A stretch of DNA of 64,000 nt, taken from contig NZ_MPNT01000023.1 in the NCBI RefSeq assembly GCF_001907675.1, forward strand, positions 1-64,000, written 5' to 3'. The translations under genes and the position numbers were made by a program. The notes below the pieces were generated by a model that did not search any database, was not told the DNA's origin, and saw nothing but the letters and a program-made list of their open reading frames with translations. Shown piece by piece: positions 57,306 to 64,000 of this stretch. The stretch is from Mycobacterium paraffinicum (lineage in GTDB: Bacteria; Actinomycetota; Actinomycetes; Mycobacteriales; Mycobacteriaceae). Position 1 is the first letter of the stretch, and every line of letters starts with the position of its first letter.

Positions 57306-58928
57306 CTATAAGCCGCGCGCCGCGGCCACCAGCTCGTCGCGCAACGCGCCGCCCCGCCGCCGCGCCTCGTCCAGGTCGCCGGCCACCGCGCAACGAACCT
57401 CGATGTAGCACTTCAACTTCGGCTCGGTCCCCGACGGGCGTACGACCAGCCGGACCGACGTGGCGTCGTCGCCGCCGGTGAGGATCAGCGCGTCGGTGAT
57501 GTCGGTGACCGTGGTGCCGAAACCGGCCAGCGTCGCCAGTGGCGCCGCCCGCAGCCGGCGCATCAACTCGCCCGCTTCGGCGGTGTCGGCGACGCGACGG
57601 GACACCGCGGCGACGTCGTGCACCCCGTACCGCCGGGCGAGTTCGTCGAGCGCGTCAACCACCGACCGGCCCCGGTCCTTCAGCGCGGCCACCAGGTCGC
57701 AGACCAGCACCGCCGCGCTGATGCCGTCCTTGTCCCGCACGGCGTCCGGGTCGACGCAGTGCCCGATCGCCTCCTCGTAGGCGTAGACCAGCGTGCCGCC
57801 GGGCACGCCGGCGTCGGCGCGCGCCAGCCACTTGAAGCCGGTGCGGGTTTCGACGTGCGTGGCCCCGTAGCGATGCGCGATGGCCGCCAGCATCCGCGAC
57901 GACACCACGGTGCTGGCCACCACGGCCGTTCGGGGCTCGGTGCTGCGCGACAAGATGTAATCGCCGAGCAGCCAACCTGTTTCGTCGCCGGACAGCATCC
58001 GCCAGCCCGACGCGGTGGGGATGGCGACGGCGCAGCGGTCGGCGTCGGGATCCAGCGCTATCGCGACGTCGGCCGTGACGTCGGCGGCCAGGGCGAGCAG
58101 CGCGTCGGTGGCGCCGGGCTCCTCGGGGTTGGGGAAGGCGACGGTGGGGAAGTCGGGGTCGGGCGCGAACTGGGCGCCGACCGTGTGCACCCGCTCGAAG
58201 CCGGCGCGCTGTAAGGCTTCCACGGCCACGGCGCCGCCCACGCCGTGCAGCGGGGTCAGCGCCACCCGCACCGATCCGGTGCCGCGCCGCACCGCGGCGG
58301 CGCGCGCGATATAGCGCTCGACCACATCGGTGACGGCGGGGTGCACCGGGACGCGGGCGATTTCGTCGGCCGGGGGAGCGGCGGCCATCGCGGCCTCGAT
58401 CTCGCGGTCGCTGGGGGAGACGATCTGGATGCCGCCGTCGGCATAGACCTTGTAGCCGTTGTCGGCCGGCGGGTTGTGCGACGCCGTGATCTGGATGCCG
58501 GCCGCGGCGCCGGTGTGGCGCACCGCGAACGCGACCACCGGCGTCGGCACCGGGCCGGGCAGCAACCGCACGGAAAACCCTTGGGCCGCGAGCACTTCGG
58601 CGGCGACAGTGGCGAAGACGGCGGAGCCGTGCCGGGAGTCGCGCCCGACGATCACCTCCGAGCCGGCCAGGCCCCGCCCGCCCAGCACCCGCGCCACCGC
58701 CCACGTGGCGCGCGACACCACGGCGACGTTCATGGCGTCCGGGCCGCCGCGCACCGGACCGCGCAGCCCCGCGGTGCCGAACCTGAGCGGTCGTGCGAAG
58801 CGGGCCGCCAGTTCGTCGGGCCCGCAGGCGGCGAGCTCGGCGGCCGTCGCCGGGTCGGGATCGTGGGCGATCCACTCCGCCGCGGCGATCGTGAGCCCGG
58901 CGCCGGGTCGCCGGTCCTCGGGCGTCAT
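57306..58928 (-). CDS. pmmB: Phosphomannomutase/phosphoglucomutase family PmmB
   Basis: A 540-residue alpha-D-phosphohexomutase, interconverting hexose-1- and -6-phosphates (or pentose phosphates). Motifs in order: sugar-phosphate IVGRDSRHGSA, the phosphoserine loop ITASHNPPADNGYKVYAD, metal loop LDPDADRCAVA, sugar loop YAYEEAIGHCVDPD and phosphate-binding VRPSGTEPKLKCYIE. Its place behind deoD in a nucleoside-salvage cluster suggests deoxyribose/ribose-1-phosphate as a substrate (phosphopentomutase-like), which is inference. Matches Rv3308. Confidence 0.92.
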   Translation of the reverse strand: MTPEDRRPGAGLTIAAAEWIAHDPDPATAAELAACGPDELAARFARPLRFGTAGLRGPVRGGPDAMNVAVVSRATWAVARVLGGRGLAGSEVIVGRDSRHGSAVFATVAAEVLAAQGFSVRLLPGPVPTPVVAFAVRHTGAAAGIQITASHNPPADNGYKVYADGGIQIVSPSDREIEAAMAAAPPADEIARVPVHPAVTDVVERYIARAAAVRRGTGSVRVALTPLHGVGGAVAVEALQRAGFERVHTVGAQFAPDPDFPTVAFPNPEEPGATDALLALAADVTADVAIALDPDADRCAVAIPTASGWRMLSGDETGWLLGDYILSRSTEPRTAVVASTVVSSRMLAAIAHRYGATHVETRTGFKWLARADAGVPGGTLVYAYEEAIGHCVDPDAVRDKDGISAAVLVCDLVAALKDRGRSVVDALDELARRYGVHDVAAVSRRVADTAEAGELMRRLRAAPLATLAGFGTTVTDITDALILTGGDDATSVRLVVRPSGTEPKLKCYIEVRCAVAGDLDEARRRGGALRDELVAAARGL

Positions 58929-59735
58929 CTAGAACCGGGCCACGACGTCGGCCAGCAGCGCGCCCATCCGGCTCGCCGACGCGGCGCCGGCGGCGAGCAC
59001 TTCGGCGTGGCTCAGCGGCTCGCCGCTGATCCCGGCCGCCAGGTTGGTTACCAACGACACCCCCAGCACCTCGGCGCCGGCCGCCCGGGCGGCGATGGTC
59101 TCGTGCACGGTCGACATGCCGACCAGGTCGGCGCCCAGCGCCCGCAGCATCCGCACCTCGGCGGGGGTCTCGTAGTGCGGCCCCGGCAGTCCGGCGTAGA
59201 CCCCCTCGGCCAGCCCGGGGTCGCCCTGGCGCGCCAGCTCCCGCAGCCGTGGGGCGTAGGCGTCGGTCAGATCCACGAACTGCGGGCCGACCAACGGCGA
59301 GCGGGCGGTCAGGTTGAGGTGATCGCTGATCAGCACCGGCTGGCCGACCGCCAGGTCCGGCCGCAGCCCGCCCGCCGCGTTGGTGAGCACGACGATGCGC
59401 GCCCCCGCCGCGCAGGCCGCCCGCACCGGATGGACCACGTGGCGCAGGTCGTGGCCCTCGTAGGCGTGCACCCGGCCGACCAGGACCAGCACCCGGCGCT
59501 CGCCGATGCGCGTCGACATCAGCTCGCCGGTGTGCCCGACGGCGGTCGGCGGTGCGAAGCCGGGCACGTCGGCCTGGGGCAGCACGGCGGTCGGGGAGCC
59601 GAGGGCGGCGGCCGCGGGGCGCCATCCCGATCCGAGCACGACGGCCACGTCGTGCTCGGTCACGCCGGTGCGCTCCGCGATGACCTGCGCCGCCAGTCGC
59701 GCCAGTTCGCCGGGGTCGGGCGCGGGGTCGCTCAC
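58929..59735 (-). CDS. deoD: Purine nucleoside phosphorylase (Rv3307-type)
   Basis: A 268-residue trimeric-type purine nucleoside phosphorylase, splitting inosine or guanosine with phosphate. Visible: [15 protein letters not shown] (phosphate loop), [71 protein letters not shown] and [24 protein letters not shown] 59735 gives exactly the 268 residues of the M. tuberculosis protein; the frame is open further upstream. Its stop abuts the pmmB start with no gap, so they form an operon. Confidence 0.95.
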   Translation of the reverse strand: MSDPAPDPGELARLAAQVIAERTGVTEHDVAVVLGSGWRPAAAALGSPTAVLPQADVPGFAPPTAVGHTGELMSTRIGERRVLVLVGRVHAYEGHDLRHVVHPVRAACAAGARIVVLTNAAGGLRPDLAVGQPVLISDHLNLTARSPLVGPQFVDLTDAYAPRLRELARQGDPGLAEGVYAGLPGPHYETPAEVRMLRALGADLVGMSTVHETIAARAAGAEVLGVSLVTNLAAGISGEPLSHAEVLAAGAASASRMGALLADVVARF

Positions 59736-59791
59736 AGTCGGGGAGCTTAGCGCCGCGACGGCCCGCGCCGGCATATGTGAAAATCTGCCGC

Positions 59792-60457
59792 ATGAAACTT
59801 CGTAGGTGGCAGGTGGTCGGCTCGGCCGTCGCCGTTGCGGTGTCACTGTTTTCGATCGCGGGCGGCCCGCTGCCGGCGGCCCGGGCCGACGGATGCCCCG
59901 ACGTCCAACTCATCTTCGCCCGCGGCACCGCCGAGCCGCCCGGCCTGGGGGTCGCCGGCGATGCGCTGCTCGACGCCCTGCGGCCGGCCCTCGGCTCGCG
60001 CAGCGTCGACGCCTACCCGGTGAACTACCCGGCCAGCTACAACTTCCTGCAGACCGCCGACGGCGCCAACGACGCACGCGACCACATCGCGCAGATGGTC
60101 GACCAGTGCCCGGGGACGCGGCTGGTGCTCGGCGGCTTCTCGCAGGGCGCCGCCGCGGTGTCGATGCTGGCCGGGGTGCCGCCGCTGGGCGAGCGCATCG
60201 GCAACTTCGGCTCGGCCCCCGCGCTGGACCCCGGCCTGGCCAGCAAGGTGGCCGCGGTCGCCGTGTTCGGCAATCCCGGCAACCGCTTCAACACGCCGCT
60301 GTCGACGACGGGGCTGTTCGCCGGCCGCGCCATCGACATCTGCAGCCCAGGTGACCCGGTATGCGTGGTCGGCGGCCGCGACCGGGACGCGCACCACGAT
60401 TACGGGGTGGCGCCGTACCCCGCGCAGGCGGCGGGATTCATCGCCGGACTCGTGTAG
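59792..60457 (+). CDS. Secreted cutinase-like esterase
   Basis: A 221-residue cutinase-family serine esterase. Signal peptide residues 1-32 ([25 protein letters not shown]); the mature protein starts [19 protein letters not shown]. The triad is S117 in [10 protein letters not shown]188 in CSPGDPVC and H201 in HHDYG; four Cys form the two usual disulfides. Mycobacterial members hydrolyse lipid esters at the cell surface. ATG 59792 is preferred; a GTG at 59777 would add five residues. It lies between deoD and amiB1, which are neighbours in M. tuberculosis. Confidence 0.92.
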   Translation: MKLRRWQVVGSAVAVAVSLFSIAGGPLPAARADGCPDVQLIFARGTAEPPGLGVAGDALLDALRPALGSRSVDAYPVNYPASYNFLQTADGANDARDHIAQMVDQCPGTRLVLGGFSQGAAAVSMLAGVPPLGERIGNFGSAPALDPGLASKVAAVAVFGNPGNRFNTPLSTTGLFAGRAIDICSPGDPVCVVGGRDRDAHHDYGVAPYPAQAAGFIAGLV

Positions 60458-60491
60458 CCGGGCCCAAAGGTCTCGGTGGGATACTGCGAGG

Positions 60492-61682
60492 ATGCCCACC
60501 GCATTGGACCACCCCTCAGACAGGGTCGAGGATGTCGTCCGGCGACGTGGCGCCGACCTGGTTGAGCTGTCCCACGCCATCCACGCGGAGCCCGAACTGG
60601 CGTTCGCCGAGCATCGCAGCTGCGCCAAGACCCAGGCGCTGGTCGCCGAGCGCGGTTTCGAGATCACCGCGCGGGCCGGCGGGCTGGACACCGCCTTTCG
60701 CGCCGACTTCGGCAGCGGGCCGCTGACCATCGGGGTGTGCGCCGAGTACGACGCGCTGCCCGAGATCGGCCACGCCTGCGGCCACAACATCATCGCCGCC
60801 TCGGCGGTCGGCGCCGCGCTGGCGCTGGCCGAAGTCGCCGACGACCTGGGCCTGCGCGTGGCGCTGATCGGCACCCCCGCCGAGGAGGCGGGCGGCGGCA
60901 AGGCGCTGCTGCTGCGGGCCGGGGTGTTCGACGACGTGGCGGCCGCGGTCATGCTGCACCCGGGGCCCGCCGACATCGCCGCGGCACGCTCACTGGCGCT
61001 GTCGGAGGCGATCGTGTGCTACCGCGGCAAGGAATCCCATGCCGCCGTCGCGCCGCATCAGGGGATCAACGCCGCCGACGCCGTGACCGTCGCGCAGGTG
61101 GCCGTCGGGCTGTTGCGCCAGCAACTGGCCCCGGGTCAAATGGTGCACGGGATCGTCACCGACGGCGGGCAGGCGGTCAACGTCATCCCCGGACACGCGA
61201 CGCTGCAGTATGCGATGCGGGCGGTCGAGTCGGACTCGCTGAGACAGCTGGAGGGCAGGATGTACGCGTGCTTCGCCGCGGGCGCGTTGGCCACCGGCTG
61301 CGAGTACGAAATCGACAATCCGGCACCGGCGTACGACGAACTGGATCCCGACGAATGGCTGGCCGACGTCTTCCGCGAGGAGATGCGCCGGCTCGGGCGC
61401 GAGCCGGTGGCCCGCGAGTTCGAGGCGGCGCTGCCCATGGGCAGCACGGACATGGGCAACGTGACCCAGGTGCTGCCCGGGATCCATCCGGTGGTCGGCG
61501 TCGACGCGGGCGGCGCGATGGTCCACCAGCGCGCGTTCACCACCGCCGCGGCGAGCCCCAGCGGCGACCGCGCCGTCGTCGAGGGCGCAATCATGTTGGC
61601 CCGCACGGTCGTTCAGCTGGCCCAGACACCCGCCCAACGCGATCGGGTGATGGCCGCGCAAGATCGGCGGGCGCACGCATGA
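60492..61682 (+). CDS. amiB1: M20 family amidohydrolase AmiB1
   Basis: A 396-residue M20 metallopeptidase-type amidohydrolase with dinuclear-metal ligands in VCAEYDALPEIGHACGHNIIAASAVGAA and IGTPAEEAGGGKALLL, a dimerisation insert (YRGKESHAAVAPHQGINAADAV) and a final His in GAMVHQRAFTTAA. Substrate unknown: N-acyl amino acids or peptides are typical. ATG 60492 follows GCGAGG. It overlaps amiA1 by four bases (ATGA). Corresponds to Rv3306c. Confidence 0.9.
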   Translation: MPTALDHPSDRVEDVVRRRGADLVELSHAIHAEPELAFAEHRSCAKTQALVAERGFEITARAGGLDTAFRADFGSGPLTIGVCAEYDALPEIGHACGHNIIAASAVGAALALAEVADDLGLRVALIGTPAEEAGGGKALLLRAGVFDDVAAAVMLHPGPADIAAARSLALSEAIVCYRGKESHAAVAPHQGINAADAVTVAQVAVGLLRQQLAPGQMVHGIVTDGGQAVNVIPGHATLQYAMRAVESDSLRQLEGRMYACFAAGALATGCEYEIDNPAPAYDELDPDEWLADVFREEMRRLGREPVAREFEAALPMGSTDMGNVTQVLPGIHPVVGVDAGGAMVHQRAFTTAAASPSGDRAVVEGAIMLARTVVQLAQTPAQRDRVMAAQDRRAHA

Positions 61683-62857
61683 GCCTGGCCGACGCCGCCA
61701 CGTCCTGGCTGGCCGCACACCACGCCGACCTGGTCGAGTGGCGCCGGCACATCCACCGCTACCCCGAGCTGGGCCGCCAGGAGTACGCCACCACCCAGTT
61801 CGTCGCCGAGCGGCTGGCCGACGCGGGGCTCAACCCCAAGGTGCTCCCCGGCGGCACCGGACTGGTCTGCGACCTGGGTCCCGAGCACGAGCCGAGGATC
61901 GCGCTGCGGGCCGACATGGACGCGCTGCCCATGGCCGAGCGGACCGGCGCGCCGTACACCTCGACCATGCCCAACGTCGCGCACGCCTGCGGGCACGACG
62001 CCCACACCGCCATCCTGCTGGGCACCGCGCTGACCCTGGCGTCGGTGCCGGAGCTGCCCGTCGGGGTGCGGCTGATCTTCCAGGCCGCCGAGGAGCTGAT
62101 GCCCGGCGGCGCGATCGACGCCATCGCCGCCGGCGCCATCACCGGGGTGTCGCGCATCTTCGCCCTGCACTGCGACCCGCGGCTCGAGGTCGGCAAGGTC
62201 GCGGTCCGGCACGGCCCGATCACCTCGGCGGCCGACCAGATCGAGATCACGCTGCACTCGCCGGGCGGGCACACGTCGCGCCCCCACCTGACCGCCGACC
62301 TGGTCTACGGGCTGGGCACGCTGATCACCGGGCTGCCGGGTGTGCTGTCCCGCCGCATCGACCCGCGCAACGCGACCGTGCTGGTGTGGGGCGCGGTCAA
62401 CGCCGGAGTGGCCGCCAACGCCATCCCGCAGTCCGGGGTGCTGGGCGGCACCGTGCGCACCGCGAGCCGGCAGACCTGGGTGGGCCTGGAGGACATCATC
62501 CGTGAGACGGTCGCGGCGCTGCTGGCGCCGCTGGAAATCGAACACACGCTGCAATACCGGCGCGGCGTGCCGCCGGTGGTCAACGAGGACGTCTCCACCC
62601 GCATCCTCACCCACGCGATCGAGGCCATCGGCCCCGACGCGCTGGCCGATACCCGCCAGTCCGGCGGCGGCGAGGACTTCTCCTGGTACCTCGAGGAGAT
62701 CCCGGGCGCGATGGCGCGCCTGGGCGTCTGGCCGGGCCAGGGGCCGCAGCTGGACCTGCACCAGCCGACGTTCGACCTCGACGAGCGGGCCCTGGCGATC
62801 GGGCTGCGGGTGATGGTCAACATCGTCGAGCAGTCGGCCGCGTTCGCGCTGTCCTAG
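61679..62857 (+). CDS. amiA1: M20 family amidohydrolase AmiA1
   Basis: A 392-residue M20D-type amidohydrolase (aminoacylase/hippurate hydrolase group). Metal-site segments: WRRHIHRYPELGRQEY, LRADMDALPMAERTGAPY, AHACGHDAHTAILLGTA (with the metal-bridging Cys-Gly-His), IFQAAEELMPGGA and GGGEDFSWYLEEIPG. It pairs with AmiB1, to which it is only distantly similar; possibly a heteromer. Corresponds to Rv3305c. Its stop shares CTAG (62854-62857) with the convergent esterase gene. Confidence 0.92.
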   Translation: MSLADAATSWLAAHHADLVEWRRHIHRYPELGRQEYATTQFVAERLADAGLNPKVLPGGTGLVCDLGPEHEPRIALRADMDALPMAERTGAPYTSTMPNVAHACGHDAHTAILLGTALTLASVPELPVGVRLIFQAAEELMPGGAIDAIAAGAITGVSRIFALHCDPRLEVGKVAVRHGPITSAADQIEITLHSPGGHTSRPHLTADLVYGLGTLITGLPGVLSRRIDPRNATVLVWGAVNAGVAANAIPQSGVLGGTVRTASRQTWVGLEDIIRETVAALLAPLEIEHTLQYRRGVPPVVNEDVSTRILTHAIEAIGPDALADTRQSGGGEDFSWYLEEIPGAMARLGVWPGQGPQLDLHQPTFDLDERALAIGLRVMVNIVEQSAAFALS

Positions 62858-63756
62858 CTGGTGGCCCGCACGACGTGCTCGGCGATGCGGGCGTAGCTGC
62901 GGCGCGTGACGTCGGCCGCGTCGCTCATGATGTTGTAGCCGTGGTCGACGCCGGCCACCTCGTAGTACTCCGCCAAGGCCCCGACGGCGTCGAGCTTCTC
63001 GGCGTAGCGGCGGGCCTCGTCACGAAGCCGATCGTGCTCGGCCGTCACGACCAGCGCGGGCGCGATGCCGGCGATGCCGTCGGCGTTTGCGCCCCAGGCG
63101 GGCGAGGCCAGCCGGTCGCGGCGCTGCGCGGTGTCGGGCACATAGGCGGTGTCGAAGACCTCGCCCATCCACGGCTTCAGGACGGCGCGGCCGCCCAGGC
63201 TGGAACTCTTGTCGCGGGCGGCCGTCACCAGGTCGAGCGGCGCGTAGTGCAGCACCTGCAACGCGATGCGGGGGCCGCCGTTCTCCAGCGCCAGCCGCGC
63301 CGCCGCGGCGCTGAGGTTGCCGCCCGCGCTCTGGCCCCCCACGCACAGCCGCCCACCGTCCCAGTCTCGATCGGCGGCGGCCGCCCAGCACACGACGTCG
63401 TAGACCTGGTGTGGCGCAGCGGGGAAGCGGTGCCGAGGCGCCAGCACGTAGTCGGGGTTGATCACCACCACGCCGGCGTTGGCGGCCAGGTACCGGCACC
63501 AGGGATCGTCCTGTTCGGGGTGCCCGACCACGAAGCCCCCGCCGTGCACGTTGACGTAGACCGCCGGATTCGTCGCGCCGGCCGGCGGGTGGTAAACGGT
63601 TGCCGGCACGGGACCGTGCCGGGCGGGGATGGTGATTTCGTCGGTCGGGACCCGGAATTCGGGGAAGCGCACGGCGGCCTTGGGCGCCGGGTTGACCGTG
63701 GCGGCGAACGTGCGGGCCAGTGCGTCGGCGACGACAGGTGTGGACAGAATCGACAC
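62854..63756 (-). CDS. HSL-family (lipase/esterase) alpha/beta hydrolase
   Basis: A 300-residue hydrolase of the hormone-sensitive-lipase family: HGGGF oxyanion motif at 71-75, nucleophile S143 in GGQSAGGNLSAAA, Asp in TAEHDRLRDEA and His in GVDHGYNIM. DYVLAPRHRFPAAPHQVYD is the family segment after the oxyanion hole. No signal peptide. I use GTG 63756 (MSILSTPVVADALARTF); the frame is open 55 codons further upstream but overlaps the next gene. Mycobacterial Lip proteins of this kind cleave short-chain esters. It is an insertion between amiA1 and the Rv3304 homologue compared with M. tuberculosis. Confidence 0.87.
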   Translation of the reverse strand: MSILSTPVVADALARTFAATVNPAPKAAVRFPEFRVPTDEITIPARHGPVPATVYHPPAGATNPAVYVNVHGGGFVVGHPEQDDPWCRYLAANAGVVVINPDYVLAPRHRFPAAPHQVYDVVCWAAAADRDWDGGRLCVGGQSAGGNLSAAAARLALENGGPRIALQVLHYAPLDLVTAARDKSSSLGGRAVLKPWMGEVFDTAYVPDTAQRRDRLASPAWGANADGIAGIAPALVVTAEHDRLRDEARRYAEKLDAVGALAEYYEVAGVDHGYNIMSDAADVTRRSYARIAEHVVRATS

Positions 63757-63761
63757 GTGCC

Positions 63762-64000
63762 TTAGGAGCTCGTTCCCGGACCGATGTTGTGGGCCGGCCT
63801 GGTTCGCAGGTTGTGCACGTAATCGGCTGGGGCCCCGGCGATTTCGGCCGCATCGGCCATCACGCCCAGGTATCGCGCCGACGGCAGGCCGCCCTCCCAG
63901 GCGTCGAGCACGTACAGCCACGCCAGGACGGGGTCGGTGCTGGTGTCCGACGAGATGCGCTCCACCCGGCAGCGGATCTTCTTGTGGACGCCGAACTCCG
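63762..64000 (-). CDS. Gamma-glutamylcyclotransferase-like protein, N-terminus beyond window (Rv3304-like)
   Basis: About 79 C-terminal codons are visible, reading leftwards from EFGVHKKIRCRVERISSD to the stop at 63762. The sequence matches the C-terminal half of M. tuberculosis Rv3304 (159 residues), including VLAWLYVLDAWEGGLPSARY and YVHNLRTRPA. The family folds as a gamma-glutamylcyclotransferase, but the catalytic Glu and the GSN phosphate loop lie outside the window, so activity cannot be judged. It ends 5 bp before the esterase start and is probably co-transcribed with it. Confidence 0.85.
   Translation of the reverse strand, partial: EFGVHKKIRCRVERISSDTSTDPVLAWLYVLDAWEGGLPSARYLGVMADAAEIAGAPADYVHNLRTRPAHNIGPGTSS

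Overview
The window is high-GC chromosomal DNA of a slow-growing Mycobacterium, probably of the M. avium complex or a near relative. The genus call rests on a PPE protein, an MmpS/MmpL pair, SapM, a SAM-IV riboswitch, DUF732 and cutinase-like secreted proteins, frequent GTG starts and -10 boxes placed right at start codons. Gene order follows the M. tuberculosis stretch Rv3360 to Rv3304 in inverted orientation relative to H37Rv numbering, broken by accessory insertions. The species assignment is an inference. No tRNA, rRNA, CRISPR array, transposase or phage gene was seen.

Layout. 1-3.5 kb: FHA protein (cut by the window edge), flavin oxidoreductase, folD, DUF3017 and a secreted DUF732 protein. 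3.7-13.1 kb (accessory): secreted FAD oxidase, a PPE protein with a C-terminal SHOCT motif, and a potassium module made of an RCK-gated channel gene diverging, across a 640-bp gap, from two tandem KimA-like permeases. 13.1-16.7 kb: methyltransferase, metX and metC, with a SAM-IV riboswitch and a 19-codon upstream ORF. 16.8-25.9 kb: both isocitrate dehydrogenases side by side, an alpha/beta hydrolase, trpS, a YihY membrane protein, nagA and a sugar transporter. 26-34.1 kb: MFS transporter, mmpL/mmpS, dacB1, a second MFS paralogue, then a collapsed copy of the same promoter/mmpL block. 34.1-36.5 kb: aminotransferase and sigJ. 36.5-43.6 kb (accessory): an MprF-type aminoacyl-phosphatidylglycerol synthase overlapping a membrane esterase, an Asp/Glu racemase-like protein, an AhpD-like protein and a diguanylate cyclase. 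43.6-47.1 kb: sdhCDAB. 47.2-50.0 kb: cdd-deoA-add nucleoside salvage. 50.0-54.3 kb (accessory): GlsB-like protein, GntR regulator with a candidate operator, bicupin dioxygenase, and two Rv1481-like von Willebrand A proteins. 54.3-64 kb: Rv3311 homologue, sapM, upp, pmmB, deoD, a cutinase, amiB1, amiA1, an HSL-type esterase and the C-terminal half of a gamma-glutamylcyclotransferase-like protein.

How it works together. The core segments carry one-carbon, methionine, TCA-cycle and nucleoside-salvage metabolism. The accessory segments deal mainly with the envelope and ion balance: K+ uptake, lipid export, membrane charge and secreted hydrolases. The observations most worth following are the SAM-IV leader, in which the Shine-Dalgarno of a cysteine-containing mini-ORF sits in a hairpin that competes with an upstream hairpin; the decayed duplicate of the MFS/mmpL block that kept its palindromic promoter; the MprF/esterase pair; and the K+ module with its structured leader. 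Most convergent genes end within 8 bp of each other or overlap, leaving no room for ordinary terminators.
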